Of a stretch of DNA of 40,394 nucleotides, positions 8,322 to 15,953 are shown piece by piece. A program made the translations under genes and the position numbers. Numbering within the stretch: the first letter of the stretch is position 1; each line of letters opens with the position of its first letter. Origin of the DNA: an uncultured Acinetobacter sp. Its GTDB lineage: Bacteria; Pseudomonadota; Gammaproteobacteria; Pseudomonadales; Moraxellaceae. The notes under the pieces were generated by a model. That model was not told the DNA's origin. It ran no database searches and saw only the letters and a program-made list of their open reading frames with translations. The DNA lies in NCBI RefSeq assembly GCF_947626835.1, contig NZ_CANQTS010000021.1, positions 1-40,394 of the forward strand, written 5' to 3'.

Positions 8322-8747
8322 AAGTTCCCTTTTTTAAATTTAAATTTTATTTACCTTAGCATTTTGATTCAAAAATTAAAGCCATATTGGGTAAATTTAA
8401 ATTCATTTCAACTATTTAAATTCAAAACCTAATCAAGCACCAAATAAAAAACGAAGTTTTAAATTTAAAAATCAAAAAATAAATCAATATTTTGATTTTT
8501 AAGGAATATTTTTTAAATTTATATCATGTAATTTAAATTTGAAGTACCCCTTTTAAAGGGTTTTCTGTTGATAAGTCTATGGATGATTGCGTGGATAAGT
8601 ATAAAAAATCTGCTTTATAGATATATTTTTTTGTTTTAAATTTAAAAAAATGGTTTAAGTCACTAATAAAAAAATTCTGCGAGAAAAATATAAAACCAAA
8701 CTGTGTGCCTATCCAAGGATAGCGCATTCTGCATGAGTTTTTTGCAT
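8322..8747. repeat. AT-rich intergenic region with repeated TTTAAATT motifs
   Basis: About 425 bases without a believable gene. TTTAAATT-type motifs recur at roughly 8336, 8393, 8413, 8460, 8513, 8531 and 8635. An 11-bp AT hairpin (8467-8477 with 8490-8500) and a small inverted repeat CTATCC-AA-GGATAG (8709-8722) are also present. The promoter of the transglycosylase gene must be in the left end. Two DnaA-box-like sites lie inside (listed separately). Confidence 0.6.
8566..8598 (-). promoter_or_regulatory. Pair of DnaA-box-like sites
   Basis: On the minus strand, TTATCAACA (8566-8574) and TTATCCACG (8590-8598), each one mismatch from TTATCCACA, in the same orientation with 24-base spacing. 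They sit in an AT-rich gap about 18 kb left of oriC. Confidence 0.45.
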
Positions 8748-8748
8748 A

Positions 8749-8780
8749 AAAAAAGCGATCCTCTTAAGAATCACTTTTTT
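8749..8780 (-). terminator. Terminator of the purE-purK transcript
   Basis: Read leftward, AAAAAAGTGAT pairs with ATCGCTTTTTT with one G-U pair, 18 bases after the purK stop. On the plus strand the same position is a C-A mismatch, so it works best leftward. Confidence 0.8.
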
Positions 8781-8797
8781 CTTGGACATTGAGCAGC

Positions 8798-9919
8798 TTA
8801 GATGTTCATATCTTCGCTTAATGCTAATGGGTTTGGTAAGATTTTCGCAAGTTGACGGCATAAGGTCGTCAATTGTGCTGTATCGTTTGGCATTAAAGTA
8901 ATATGACCAATTTTACGACCTTCACATTCTGACTTATTATAAAGATGCAAATGCGCACCTTCTAATGCCAATACATCTTCAGACTTTGGATGCTGACCAA
9001 TGATATTGACCATCACGGTTGGGCGTACAATCGCAGTAGAACCTAGTGGTAAGCCTGCAACTGCACGGATATGGTTTTCAAATTGTGAACATACCGCACC
9101 TTCAATCGACCAATGCCCTGAATTGTGCACACGCGGCGCCATTTCATTGGCATATAGGCCTTTGTCAGTCACAAACAATTCTAAAGTTAATACACCGACG
9201 TAATTTAAATGATTTAACAAACGCGTGATGTAATCTTCAGCTACAGGCTGTAAATCGGTGCTGTTTGGCGCAGGCACGATCGAATGCGACAAAATACCAT
9301 GGTGATGATGATTTTCAGCCAATGGCCAAGTTTTTACTTCACCATTTTGACCACGCACGGCAATAATTGACACTTCACGTGAGAACGTCACAAAACTTTC
9401 TGCAATCAGTTCACCCGCAGGGCCTAATTCTGCCCATGCTTGTTCAATTTGATCTGCACTGCGTAATACAAATTGCCCTTTACCATCGTAACCGCCACGT
9501 GAAGTTTTCAGTACGATTGGTAAGCCTAAAGTTGCAACTGCAGTATGCAATTCTTCTAAAGAAGTAACCGCTTTATAAGGTGCTACAGGAATTTCGAGTT
9601 CATCAAACAAGGCTTTTTCAGATAAGCGATGTTGTGCAATGGCGAGTGCCTGACGTGGTGGATGCAAATCTTTTTGTGCAATTAATGCATCAACATCAGC
9701 AAGCGGTGTGTTTTCAAACTCAAGGCTAAATACGTCAGCACTTTGAATAAAGTTTTGTAAACCGTTTGCAGCTTGGGTTGAATACACTTGACCGAGTGCC
9801 GCAGATGGACAATCTGTACTTGCTTCAAAAAAGGTACATTTAAGATTAAGTGGCAATGCAGCTTGTGCCATCATGCGACCGAGCTGTCCACCACCAAAAA
9901 TACCAATGGTTTTGTTCAT
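8798..9919 (-). CDS. purK: N5-carboxyaminoimidazole ribonucleotide synthase PurK
   Basis: ATP-dependent carboxylation of aminoimidazole ribonucleotide with bicarbonate, in de novo purine synthesis. The start at 9919 (MNKTIGIFGGGQLG) follows a GGGG-containing binding site and matches the family N-terminus; a frame open back to 9988 would overlap purE. The 373-residue protein has the GGGQLGRMM motif, the ATP-grasp core (LKTSRGGYDGKGQ near residue 140, ANEMAPRVHNSGHW near 245) and a short C-terminal domain. It lies 16 bases downstream of purE and hands its product directly to PurE. Confidence 0.97.
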   Translation of the reverse strand: MNKTIGIFGGGQLGRMMAQAALPLNLKCTFFEASTDCPSAALGQVYSTQAANGLQNFIQSADVFSLEFENTPLADVDALIAQKDLHPPRQALAIAQHRLSEKALFDELEIPVAPYKAVTSLEELHTAVATLGLPIVLKTSRGGYDGKGQFVLRSADQIEQAWAELGPAGELIAESFVTFSREVSIIAVRGQNGEVKTWPLAENHHHHGILSHSIVPAPNSTDLQPVAEDYITRLLNHLNYVGVLTLELFVTDKGLYANEMAPRVHNSGHWSIEGAVCSQFENHIRAVAGLPLGSTAIVRPTVMVNIIGQHPKSEDVLALEGAHLHLYNKSECEGRKIGHITLMPNDTAQLTTLCRQLAKILPNPLALSEDMNI

Positions 9920-9935
9920 TAGAGACTGCCCCGTT

Positions 9936-10448
9936 TTATGCCTGACCCGGAATATTTTTACTCGCGACTTTTTCAGTTTGCGCTGCACGGAAATCTGCTA
10001 CATTTTTAGCGATATCAGCACGAGTTAAGCCAAGAATTTGCGCTGCCATAATTGCCGCATTGGTTGCACCTGCAGGACCAATTGCCAATGTACCCACTGC
10101 AATACCTGCTGGCATTTGTACGATAGATAGCAATGAATCCACACCGTTTAAGATGGATGATTTCACAGGAACACCTAATACAGGTAAATCAGTTTTAGCG
10201 GCACACATACCTGGTAAATGTGCTGCGCCACCTGCGCCTGCAATGATCACTTGAATACCACGATCACGCGCTTGTTCTGCATATTCAAATAGACGGTCTG
10301 GGGTACGGTGTGCAGAAACAACTTCGGCTTCGAAAGGTACACCAAGCTGCTTAAGCATATTGGCAGTGTGTTCTAAAGTTGCCCAATCTGATTGAGAACC
10401 CATGATAATTCCAACTAAAGGAGCATCTTGTGTAGCAGCCGCATTCAT
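9936..10448 (-). CDS. purE: N5-carboxyaminoimidazole ribonucleotide mutase PurE (class I)
   Basis: Moves the carboxylate of N5-CAIR to C4, the step after PurK. The 170-residue protein shows [10 protein letters not shown] at residues 13-22, the catalytic-His block VSAHRTPDR near 44-52, the [12 protein letters not shown] loop and [17 protein letters not shown]. These are class I PurE features, consistent with a PurK partner. It is the first gene of the leftward purE-purK pair. A purine-repressor operator was not identified upstream. Confidence 0.98.
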   Translation of the reverse strand: MNAAATQDAPLVGIIMGSQSDWATLEHTANMLKQLGVPFEAEVVSAHRTPDRLFEYAEQARDRGIQVIIAGAGGAAHLPGMCAAKTDLPVLGVPVKSSILNGVDSLLSIVQMPAGIAVGTLAIGPAGATNAAIMAAQILGLTRADIAKNVADFRAAQTEKVASKNIPGQA

Positions 10449-10634
10449 TGCAAATATTCCAACTGAAGTAAGGAAAAGACAGATCTTGGATCGGTATCCA
10501 AGCTCTTATGAATCAATGTGCATTATAGCCTTAAAATGCCAATGACCAAAATTTAACGCCTAAAGCAAGCGCGGATTTTTAATATTTTTTCCTTAAACTT
10601 AGATTTTTTATTAAGAATTAATTTTAGATAAAAA

Positions 10635-10976
10635 TTATTGGCCACGAAACACAAAATAAACGCAGCCGCATAAACACAATGCCGCCCATAGATAATCCAA
10701 CTTAAACGGTTGCTTAAATAAAAAAATCATAAAAGGCACAAAGACCAATAAAGTTACCACTTCTTGAGTAATTTTCATTTCACCCACTGCCCAACCTTGC
10801 TGTGCAAGTAACTTCGTGGCTGGAATCATTAAACTATATTCAAACAGCGCAATCATCCAACTCAATAAAATCGCCTGCCACATGGGCGCATCTTGTGGTA
10901 AAAATTTTAAATGGCCATACCAAGCCAAAGTCATAAAACAGTTGGCAATAATTAATAACATTAAAGGCAGTAACAT
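10635..10976 (-). CDS. DUF486 family small membrane protein (DMT-like)
   Basis: A 113-residue protein with four hydrophobic segments, about residues 1-20, 33-55, 70-88 and 92-110. The WYGHLKF, SWMIALFEYSLMIPATK and GWAVGEMKITQEVVTL blocks are typical of DUF486, a family related to small multidrug/drug-metabolite transporters. It should be an inner-membrane protein; no substrate is established. It is monocistronic and divergent from mpl. Confidence 0.88.
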   Translation of the reverse strand: MLLPLMLLIIANCFMTLAWYGHLKFLPQDAPMWQAILLSWMIALFEYSLMIPATKLLAQQGWAVGEMKITQEVVTLLVFVPFMIFLFKQPFKLDYLWAALCLCGCVYFVFRGQ

Positions 10977-11171
10977 GAGTTTTTCTAGCTGGTCAAGAAA
11001 GCCTGTAGTGTAATTTTTTTTATTCAGATACTAAATGACTAGCGCGATTTTTTTCATTTTAGCACAACAAGAAAAACTATCTTTTCATCATCAGCCTTGC
11101 TATGGTTTGAGACATTCTATTATTCCAACACAGCACTAAGCTTGTGTATAAAACGCACTGGAGTTAAGCGT

Positions 11172-12536
11172 ATGCATCTGCATATTTTGGGTATTTGCGG
11201 CACTTTTATGGGCTCGTTGGCACTACTTGCACGCGACCTTGGGCACACGGTGACTGGCTCGGATCAAAATGTTTATCCACCAATGTCGACCCAACTTGAA
11301 AATGCAGGCATCACCTTAATGCAAGGCTACGACCGCAGTCATTTACAACCGCATCCTGATTTAGTGATTGTGGGCAATGCCATGAAACGCGGCATTGATG
11401 CAATTGAATATATGCTTAATGCAGGTTTACCGTATATTTCAGGGCCACAATTTTTAGCCGACCATGTGCTACAAGGCAAACATGTCTTAGGCGTGGCAGG
11501 CACACATGGTAAGACGACTACCACCACGATGCTCGCTTGGGTACTGGATCAAGCAGGTTTAGAACCCGGCTTTTTAATTGGTGGTGTACCGCTTGGTTTT
11601 TCACAAAGCGCACGTTTAGGGGCGGGTAAATATTTTTGTGTAGAAGCCGATGAATATGATTCCGCTTTTTTTGATAAGCGTTCTAAGTTCGTGCATTACC
11701 ATCCTAAAACGGCCATTTTAAATAACTTAGAATTTGACCATGCCGATATCTTTGATGATCTAGCGGCCATTCAAAAACAATTCTATCATTTAGTGCGTAC
11801 CATTCCATCTGAAGGTCGCATTATTGCTCCCATTACCGAAACTAATATTGATGAAGTCCTCGAGATGGGTTGTTGGACACCTGTAGTCCGTACCTCTTTA
11901 GATGCTAACCCAAAATCTCAATTGTATGCTGAACAATTAGCAGCAGATGGTTCACACTTTAAAGTGATACAACACGGCGTTATTAAAGGTGAAGTAAAGT
12001 GGAATATGACAGGGCAGCACAGTGTTGCCAATGCCTTAGCGACCATTGCTGCAGCTGAACATGTCGGTGTATCAATTGAAGTGGCGTGTGAAGCCTTATC
12101 TAATTTTGGTGGTGTAAAACGCCGTATGGAATTACTGGGCACTGTACGCGGCATTGAAGTCTATGATGACTTTGCCCATCATCCAACAGCGATTGACACA
12201 ACGCTTGAGGGTGCACGCAAACGTTTAGGCGAACGTAAACTTTGGGCGATTATTGAACCGCGCTCCAACACCATGCGTATGGGCAGTCATAAAGATGGCT
12301 TGGCACATTCAGCCCGCCTTGCTGATGAAGTGATCTGGTATCAACCTGAAGGTTTAGATTGGGATTTACAACCGGTGATTAATGCTGCGACTAATCAAGC
12401 ACAAATTGCTCGCTCATTAGACGACATTATTAACAAAATTAGCCAAGAAGCAGGCGAGGGCGACGCCGTGGTGATTATGTCGAATGGCGGTTTTGGGGGC
12501 TTACATCAAAAACTTATCACAGCGTTAAAGGCTTAA
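11172..12536 (+). CDS. mpl: UDP-N-acetylmuramate:L-alanyl-gamma-D-glutamyl-meso-diaminopimelate ligase
   Basis: Joins the recycled murein tripeptide to UDP-MurNAc, feeding it back into peptidoglycan synthesis. The start at 11172 (MHLHILGICGTFMG) is chosen because GGAG lies 8 bases before it and the N-terminus matches the family; the frame stays open 25 codons further but without a binding site. The 454-residue protein has a Mur-ligase Rossmann domain, the GVAGTHGKTTTTTM P-loop near residue 107, the ECxEADEYDSAFFD-like block near 158 and the C-terminal domain with YDDFAHHPTAI and EPRSNTMRMG. A strong terminator follows. Confidence 0.97.
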   Translation: MHLHILGICGTFMGSLALLARDLGHTVTGSDQNVYPPMSTQLENAGITLMQGYDRSHLQPHPDLVIVGNAMKRGIDAIEYMLNAGLPYISGPQFLADHVLQGKHVLGVAGTHGKTTTTTMLAWVLDQAGLEPGFLIGGVPLGFSQSARLGAGKYFCVEADEYDSAFFDKRSKFVHYHPKTAILNNLEFDHADIFDDLAAIQKQFYHLVRTIPSEGRIIAPITETNIDEVLEMGCWTPVVRTSLDANPKSQLYAEQLAADGSHFKVIQHGVIKGEVKWNMTGQHSVANALATIAAAEHVGVSIEVACEALSNFGGVKRRMELLGTVRGIEVYDDFAHHPTAIDTTLEGARKRLGERKLWAIIEPRSNTMRMGSHKDGLAHSARLADEVIWYQPEGLDWDLQPVINAATNQAQIARSLDDIINKISQEAGEGDAVVIMSNGGFGGLHQKLITALKA

Positions 12537-12553
12537 AACTAAAATGATTGAAC

Positions 12554-12578
12554 AGCCCGCCACTGCGGGCTTTTTTTT
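12554..12578 (+). terminator. mpl intrinsic terminator
   Basis: AGCCCGC (12554-12560), loop CACT, GCGGGCT (12565-12571), then T7. Confidence 0.95.
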
Positions 12579-12599
12579 ATGTATGAAAATTGCTGAATT

Positions 12600-12648
12600 T
12601 AGACAGAATGTCACTTTTATTTGTTAGTCTAAAGTCTGTCTATAAAAT
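12600..12648 (+). promoter_or_regulatory. Candidate operator and promoter of the alcohol dehydrogenase gene
   Basis: An 8-bp inverted repeat, TAGACAGA (12600-12607) and TCTGTCTA (12635-12642), flanks a candidate -35 TTGTTA (12621-12626) and abuts a candidate -10 TAAAAT (12643-12648) at 16-base spacing. A compact GACA-GAA-TGTC palindrome is nested at 12602-12612. This looks like a repressor or activator site, but no regulator gene is adjacent. Confidence 0.45.
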
Positions 12649-12668
12649 ATACAAAAAGGATAATCACA

Positions 12669-13748
12669 ATGACAACAATGAAAGCCATGGTGTATTACGG
12701 CGAAAATGATATTCGTTTTGAAGAACGTGCCAAGCCACAAATTTTAGCGCCAACAGATGCCGTGATTAAACTGACCAAAGTCACCATTTGTGGTACAGAT
12801 TTAGGCATTTGGAAAGGTAAGAATCCTGAAATTGAACAAACTGCCATTGAAAAAGAAGGTTCTTTTAATGGACGTATTCTTGGGCATGAAGGTATTGGAA
12901 TTGTTGAAGAGGTTGGTTCAGCGGTCAAGAATTTTAAACAAGGTGACAAGGTCATTGTCTCTTGTGTCAGCCGCTGTGGGACCTGTGAAAATTGTCAAAA
13001 ACAATTGTATGCACATTGCCGCAACGAAGGCGGTTGGATTATGGGCTATATGATTGATGGCACGCATGCCGAATATGTACGCACCCCATTTGCCGATACT
13101 TCACTGTATTTATTACCTGAAGATTTAAATGAAGATGTTGCTGTATTCTTATCTGACATTCTACCCACTTCACATGAAATTGGTGTGCAATATGGCGATG
13201 TCAAACCGGGGGACAATATTGCCATTGTTGGTGCAGGCCCAATTGGTATGAGCTGTTTACTCACTGCGCAGTTTTATTCACCTGCCAATATTATTATGGT
13301 GGATATGGACGATAATCGCCTTGAGTTTGCCAAAAACATTGGTGCAACTCATACCGTCAATTCAAGTAAAGAAGATGCCATCCAACGTATTTTAGAGATT
13401 ACCGATGGACGTGGTGTCGATTGTGCCATTGAAGCGGTAGGCGTTGAACCCACATGGAATATTTGCCAACATGTAGTTAAAGAAGGAGGGCACATTGCCA
13501 ATGTCGGTGTGCATGGTAAAGCTGTAAACTTTGAACTGAATAAGCTTTGGATTAAAAACCTCACTATTACCACAGGCTTGGTCAATGCCAATACCACAGG
13601 AATGCTATTAAAAACATGCTGCTCAGGTAAATTGCCATTAGACAAGTTGGCCACGCATCATTTTAAATTTGCAGATTTTGAAAAGGCCTATGATGTGTTT
13701 AAGCATGCTGCCGATGAAAAAGCCATGAAAGTCATGATTGATATTTAA
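12669..13748 (+). CDS. Zinc-dependent alcohol dehydrogenase (MDR family)
   Basis: Medium-chain dehydrogenase predicted to interconvert alcohols and carbonyls with NAD(H). The 359-residue protein carries the catalytic zinc ligands (ICGTDLG with Cys near 41, GHEGIGIVEEVG), the four-Cys structural zinc site (CVSRCGTCENCQ plus a later Cys, residues ~97-118), and the Rossmann VGAGPIGMS near 197. An acidic VDMDDN after beta-2 favours NAD over NADP. AAGGA lies 8 bases before the ATG. It is monocistronic between two terminators. The substrate is not decided by sequence; secondary alcohol or sorbitol/threonine-type enzymes are related. Confidence 0.9.
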   Translation: MTTMKAMVYYGENDIRFEERAKPQILAPTDAVIKLTKVTICGTDLGIWKGKNPEIEQTAIEKEGSFNGRILGHEGIGIVEEVGSAVKNFKQGDKVIVSCVSRCGTCENCQKQLYAHCRNEGGWIMGYMIDGTHAEYVRTPFADTSLYLLPEDLNEDVAVFLSDILPTSHEIGVQYGDVKPGDNIAIVGAGPIGMSCLLTAQFYSPANIIMVDMDDNRLEFAKNIGATHTVNSSKEDAIQRILEITDGRGVDCAIEAVGVEPTWNICQHVVKEGGHIANVGVHGKAVNFELNKLWIKNLTITTGLVNANTTGMLLKTCCSGKLPLDKLATHHFKFADFEKAYDVFKHAADEKAMKVMIDI

Positions 13749-13764
13749 TTCCAATCATTCAATA

Positions 13765-13792
13765 AAAGGCCTGCTTATGCAGGCTTTTTTTA
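13765..13792. terminator. Bidirectional terminator between adh and the acetyltransferase
   Basis: GCCTGC (13769-13774), loop TTAT, GCAGGC (13779-13784) with an A-run before and a T-run after. It touches the stop codon of the leftward gene at 13790. Confidence 0.9.
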
Positions 13793-14077
13793 TGCAGCAA
13801 CATCGTTAAATGCGGTTGGCTCACGTTTAAACATCACCACCACATAAGAACAAGTGGGTACAATTTTGACAGATTTTTCACGGGCAAAATCAGCCAAATG
13901 ATCAAGTAATTTGCGTGCCACACCTTGACCACGTAATGAATCATCTACCCATGTATGATCGGCTATAATGGTTTGATCATCACGCCATAGATAACTAATT
14001 TCAGCGATGCGTTGGCCTGCATCATTATTTAAAAAGAATTCACCTTTTGTTGCATTATCTTGATGTTCAAAGTTCAT
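13790..14077 (-). CDS. Small GNAT-type N-acetyltransferase
   Basis: The start at 14077 (MNFEHQ) has AGGA 6 bases upstream; an in-frame codon nine residues earlier lacks one. The 95-residue product matches the compact GNAT subgroup (YjdJ/NATD1-like): the acetyl-CoA loop appears as VDDSLRGQGVARKLLDHL near residues 44-61, and the ending KIVPTCSYV is typical of that subgroup, with a Cys near the active site. The acyl acceptor is unknown. It lies convergent to the alcohol dehydrogenase gene. Confidence 0.88.
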   Translation of the reverse strand: MNFEHQDNATKGEFFLNNDAGQRIAEISYLWRDDQTIIADHTWVDDSLRGQGVARKLLDHLADFAREKSVKIVPTCSYVVVMFKREPTAFNDVAA

Positions 14078-14261
14078 ACTTGATCCTATTTTTATGCTGT
14101 TCAATTACTTTAACATATGTACTTAACTACTTAAGCGATAAAAAGACCATGTGCTTTTACGCAATATATACACGCTCAGCACAGCATAAAAATTGTGCTT
14201 GATATTAAAATATGGCATACTGGACACATATTTAAGCCTCGCTTAAAACAAAATTTATTTG

Positions 14262-14437
14262 AACAAGGGGAGTAGCCTCCTCCAAACCATAATTGTTATT
14301 GAGTTATGGTGTCAGACTATCGTCATTACACTTTGCAAAAAGTCGGTATCTGAGCATCTTAGAGTTTAAGATGTAGGCAAGACCTTGATCATGTTGTTAT
14401 AGACAAATTGTGTCTGGCAACTGGTCAAGGTTTTTTT
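14262..14437 (+). promoter_or_regulatory. yybP-ykoY manganese riboswitch in the alx leader
   Basis: The conserved AAGGGGAGTAGC lies at 14265-14276, a paired arm ACCATAA/TTATGGT at 14286-14310, and the second conserved loop ACTATCGTCATTAC at 14316-14329. These are hallmarks of the yybP-ykoY class, which senses Mn2+ and typically precedes TerC/Alx or MntP genes, exactly the gene found here. A terminator hairpin ends the leader. A plausible promoter is TTGTGC (14193-14198), 17 bases, CATACT (14216-14221). Confidence 0.9.
14382..14437 (+). terminator. Riboswitch expression-platform terminator
   Basis: ACCTTGATCA (14382-14391) pairs with TGGTCAAGGT (14422-14431) with one G-U pair, followed by T6-7. 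An internal hairpin sits in the loop (TAGACA with TGTCTG, roughly 14400-14415). The alx start is 31 bases beyond. Metal-dependent read-through is inferred from the family. Confidence 0.82.
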
Positions 14438-14467
14438 ATGGCCGATTGCTAGATGTGGAGAATACAC

Positions 14468-15427
14468 ATGGAAACTATCGGCAATACATGGTTGTACTTA
14501 GCCTTCTTTGGCTTAGTCACCATTATGCTTATTATTGACTTTTTAGGCTTTCGCCAAACCCAAGGTCAAGACGTTAAAATTAAAACTGCTGCGTATTGGA
14601 GTATTGCTTGGGTCTCGGTTGCCGCACTATTTGGTGGCGGACTGTGGCTGTACTTACAACAAACCGCAGGTGTTACCATTGCCAACGCTAAAGTAATGGA
14701 ATACTTTGCAGGTTATTTACTGGAAAAATCACTTGCCGTTGATAACGTATTTGTTTGGCTGATGATCTTTGCCGCTTTTGCTATTCCACCTGCCTTACAA
14801 CGTCAATTACTGCTGTATGGTGTATTGGGCGCGATTATTTTACGTACCATCTTCATTTTTATTGGCGCATGGTTTGTACAAGAATTCTCTTGGGTACTGT
14901 ATATCTTTGGTGCGTTCTTGGTCTATACCGGCTTCAAGTTCTTAAAAGGGCAGGACGAAGAAGAAACCAATATCGAAGATATGGCGATCTTAAAATTCTT
15001 ACGTAAGCGTATGCGTATTACCCCACAAATGCATGGCGATAAATTCTTTGTGCGCCAAAATGGTGTGTTATGGGCAACGCCATTGTTTTTGGTGTTAATT
15101 TTAGTTGAAGCATCAGACGTTATTTTTGCAGTCGATTCTATCCCTGCAATCTTTGCGGTAACCTCAGATCCGTTTATTGTACTTACAGCCAATTTAATGG
15201 CAATTTTAGGTCTACGTGCCATGTTCTTCTTGCTCTCTGGCGCAGCATCTAAAATGCATTACTTGCCTTATGGTTTAGGCATTATCTTGTTGTTTATCGG
15301 CTTTAAGATGCTAATGCTTGATGTATTCCATATGCCAATTTGGATTTCGTTAAGCTTTATTGTGATCGTGCTTGCTGTAACTGCATGGTTATCGGTTCGT
15401 CACAGTAAACGTCAAGAATTATCATAA
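14468..15427 (+). CDS. alx: TerC-family membrane protein, Alx type (manganese efflux/homeostasis)
   Basis: Integral membrane protein of the TerC superfamily; Alx/MeeF-type members export Mn2+, often to supply extracytoplasmic enzymes. Start 14468 (METIGNTW) has GGAG 7 bases upstream; the ATG at 14453 lies before that site. The 319-residue protein has about nine hydrophobic segments and the family blocks EKSLAVDNVFVWLM (near 80) and LILVEASDVIFAVDSIPAIFAVT (given here in part: VEASDVIFAVDSIPAIF, near 205), whose acidic residues in membrane helices are the likely metal path. It matches E. coli Alx throughout. The leader riboswitch supports a Mn role. Confidence 0.95.
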   Translation: METIGNTWLYLAFFGLVTIMLIIDFLGFRQTQGQDVKIKTAAYWSIAWVSVAALFGGGLWLYLQQTAGVTIANAKVMEYFAGYLLEKSLAVDNVFVWLMIFAAFAIPPALQRQLLLYGVLGAIILRTIFIFIGAWFVQEFSWVLYIFGAFLVYTGFKFLKGQDEEETNIEDMAILKFLRKRMRITPQMHGDKFFVRQNGVLWATPLFLVLILVEASDVIFAVDSIPAIFAVTSDPFIVLTANLMAILGLRAMFFLLSGAASKMHYLPYGLGIILLFIGFKMLMLDVFHMPIWISLSFIVIVLAVTAWLSVRHSKRQELS

Positions 15428-15441
15428 GTCTGCCTCTAAAA

Positions 15442-15466
15442 AGCCCGACACTGTTCGGGCTTTTTT
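15442..15466 (+). terminator. alx intrinsic terminator
   Basis: AGCCCGA (15442-15448) pairs with TCGGGCT (15455-15461), then a T-run. Confidence 0.92.
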
Positions 15467-15572
15467 AATGGAAAAATCTTCTATTTTGAGCATAAACGTG
15501 CTGTACTTTAATTGAGCAAATACCTATGCTTGATGTTTCTAAATTAAAAATTTAAACACAAGGGTTAAGCCA

Positions 15573-15950
15573 ATGCGCAGCAAAACATTAACGTTGGTCG
15601 TTGTACCTGTATTATTGGCTGCCTGTAGCAACTCTGGTCGTTTACAACAAGATGTTTATAATGATCAATACAACTGTAGCCAAGATTGGGATCGTAATTT
15701 GTGCCAGCCTTATAACAGCACCAGTTCCTATCAAACCGCATCTAGCAATTATCAAATTTTTTATATTGGTCCACAGTATTACAGCAATAACCGTAAAGTG
15801 AAATATTTAGGGCGTACCTTAACTGCCACAGGTTCACGTCATATTCATCAACCGGTATTTTCCCAACAGGTTTTTAAACAAGCCAAATCTAAACCCATTC
15901 GCCGTGGTGGTTTTGGTCGTTCAACAGGTGGTTCATCTTTTGGAGGCTAA
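15573..15950 (+). CDS. YgiB-like (DUF1190) lipoprotein
   Basis: The 125-residue product has a lipoprotein signal with lipobox LAAC (Cys18). The mature part starts with a Tyr/Asp/Cys segment (DVYNDQYNCSQDWDRNLC, two Cys) and ends RRGGFGRSTGGSSFGG, the Gly/Ser tail typical of YgiB/YjfM lipoproteins. It is shorter than E. coli YgiB (about 220 residues). It stops 3 bases before the ygiC-like start, so the two are almost surely co-transcribed, as in E. coli. The role is unknown; a link to the cell envelope is inferred from lipidation. Confidence 0.82.
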   Translation: MRSKTLTLVVVPVLLAACSNSGRLQQDVYNDQYNCSQDWDRNLCQPYNSTSSYQTASSNYQIFYIGPQYYSNNRKVKYLGRTLTATGSRHIHQPVFSQQVFKQAKSKPIRRGGFGRSTGGSSFGG

Positions 15951-15953
15951 AGC

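Noticed and set aside
8533..8727. Possible 64-residue leftward gene in the AT-rich gap before purK
   Set aside because: Phe/Lys/Tyr-rich product typical of AT-rich non-coding DNA, no binding site and no recognisable feature.
9373..9390. TTCACGTGAGAAC in purK as a fourth parS
   Set aside because: The CACGTG core is present but the outer arms do not match; likewise 38058-38070 in tyrS lacks the arm bases.
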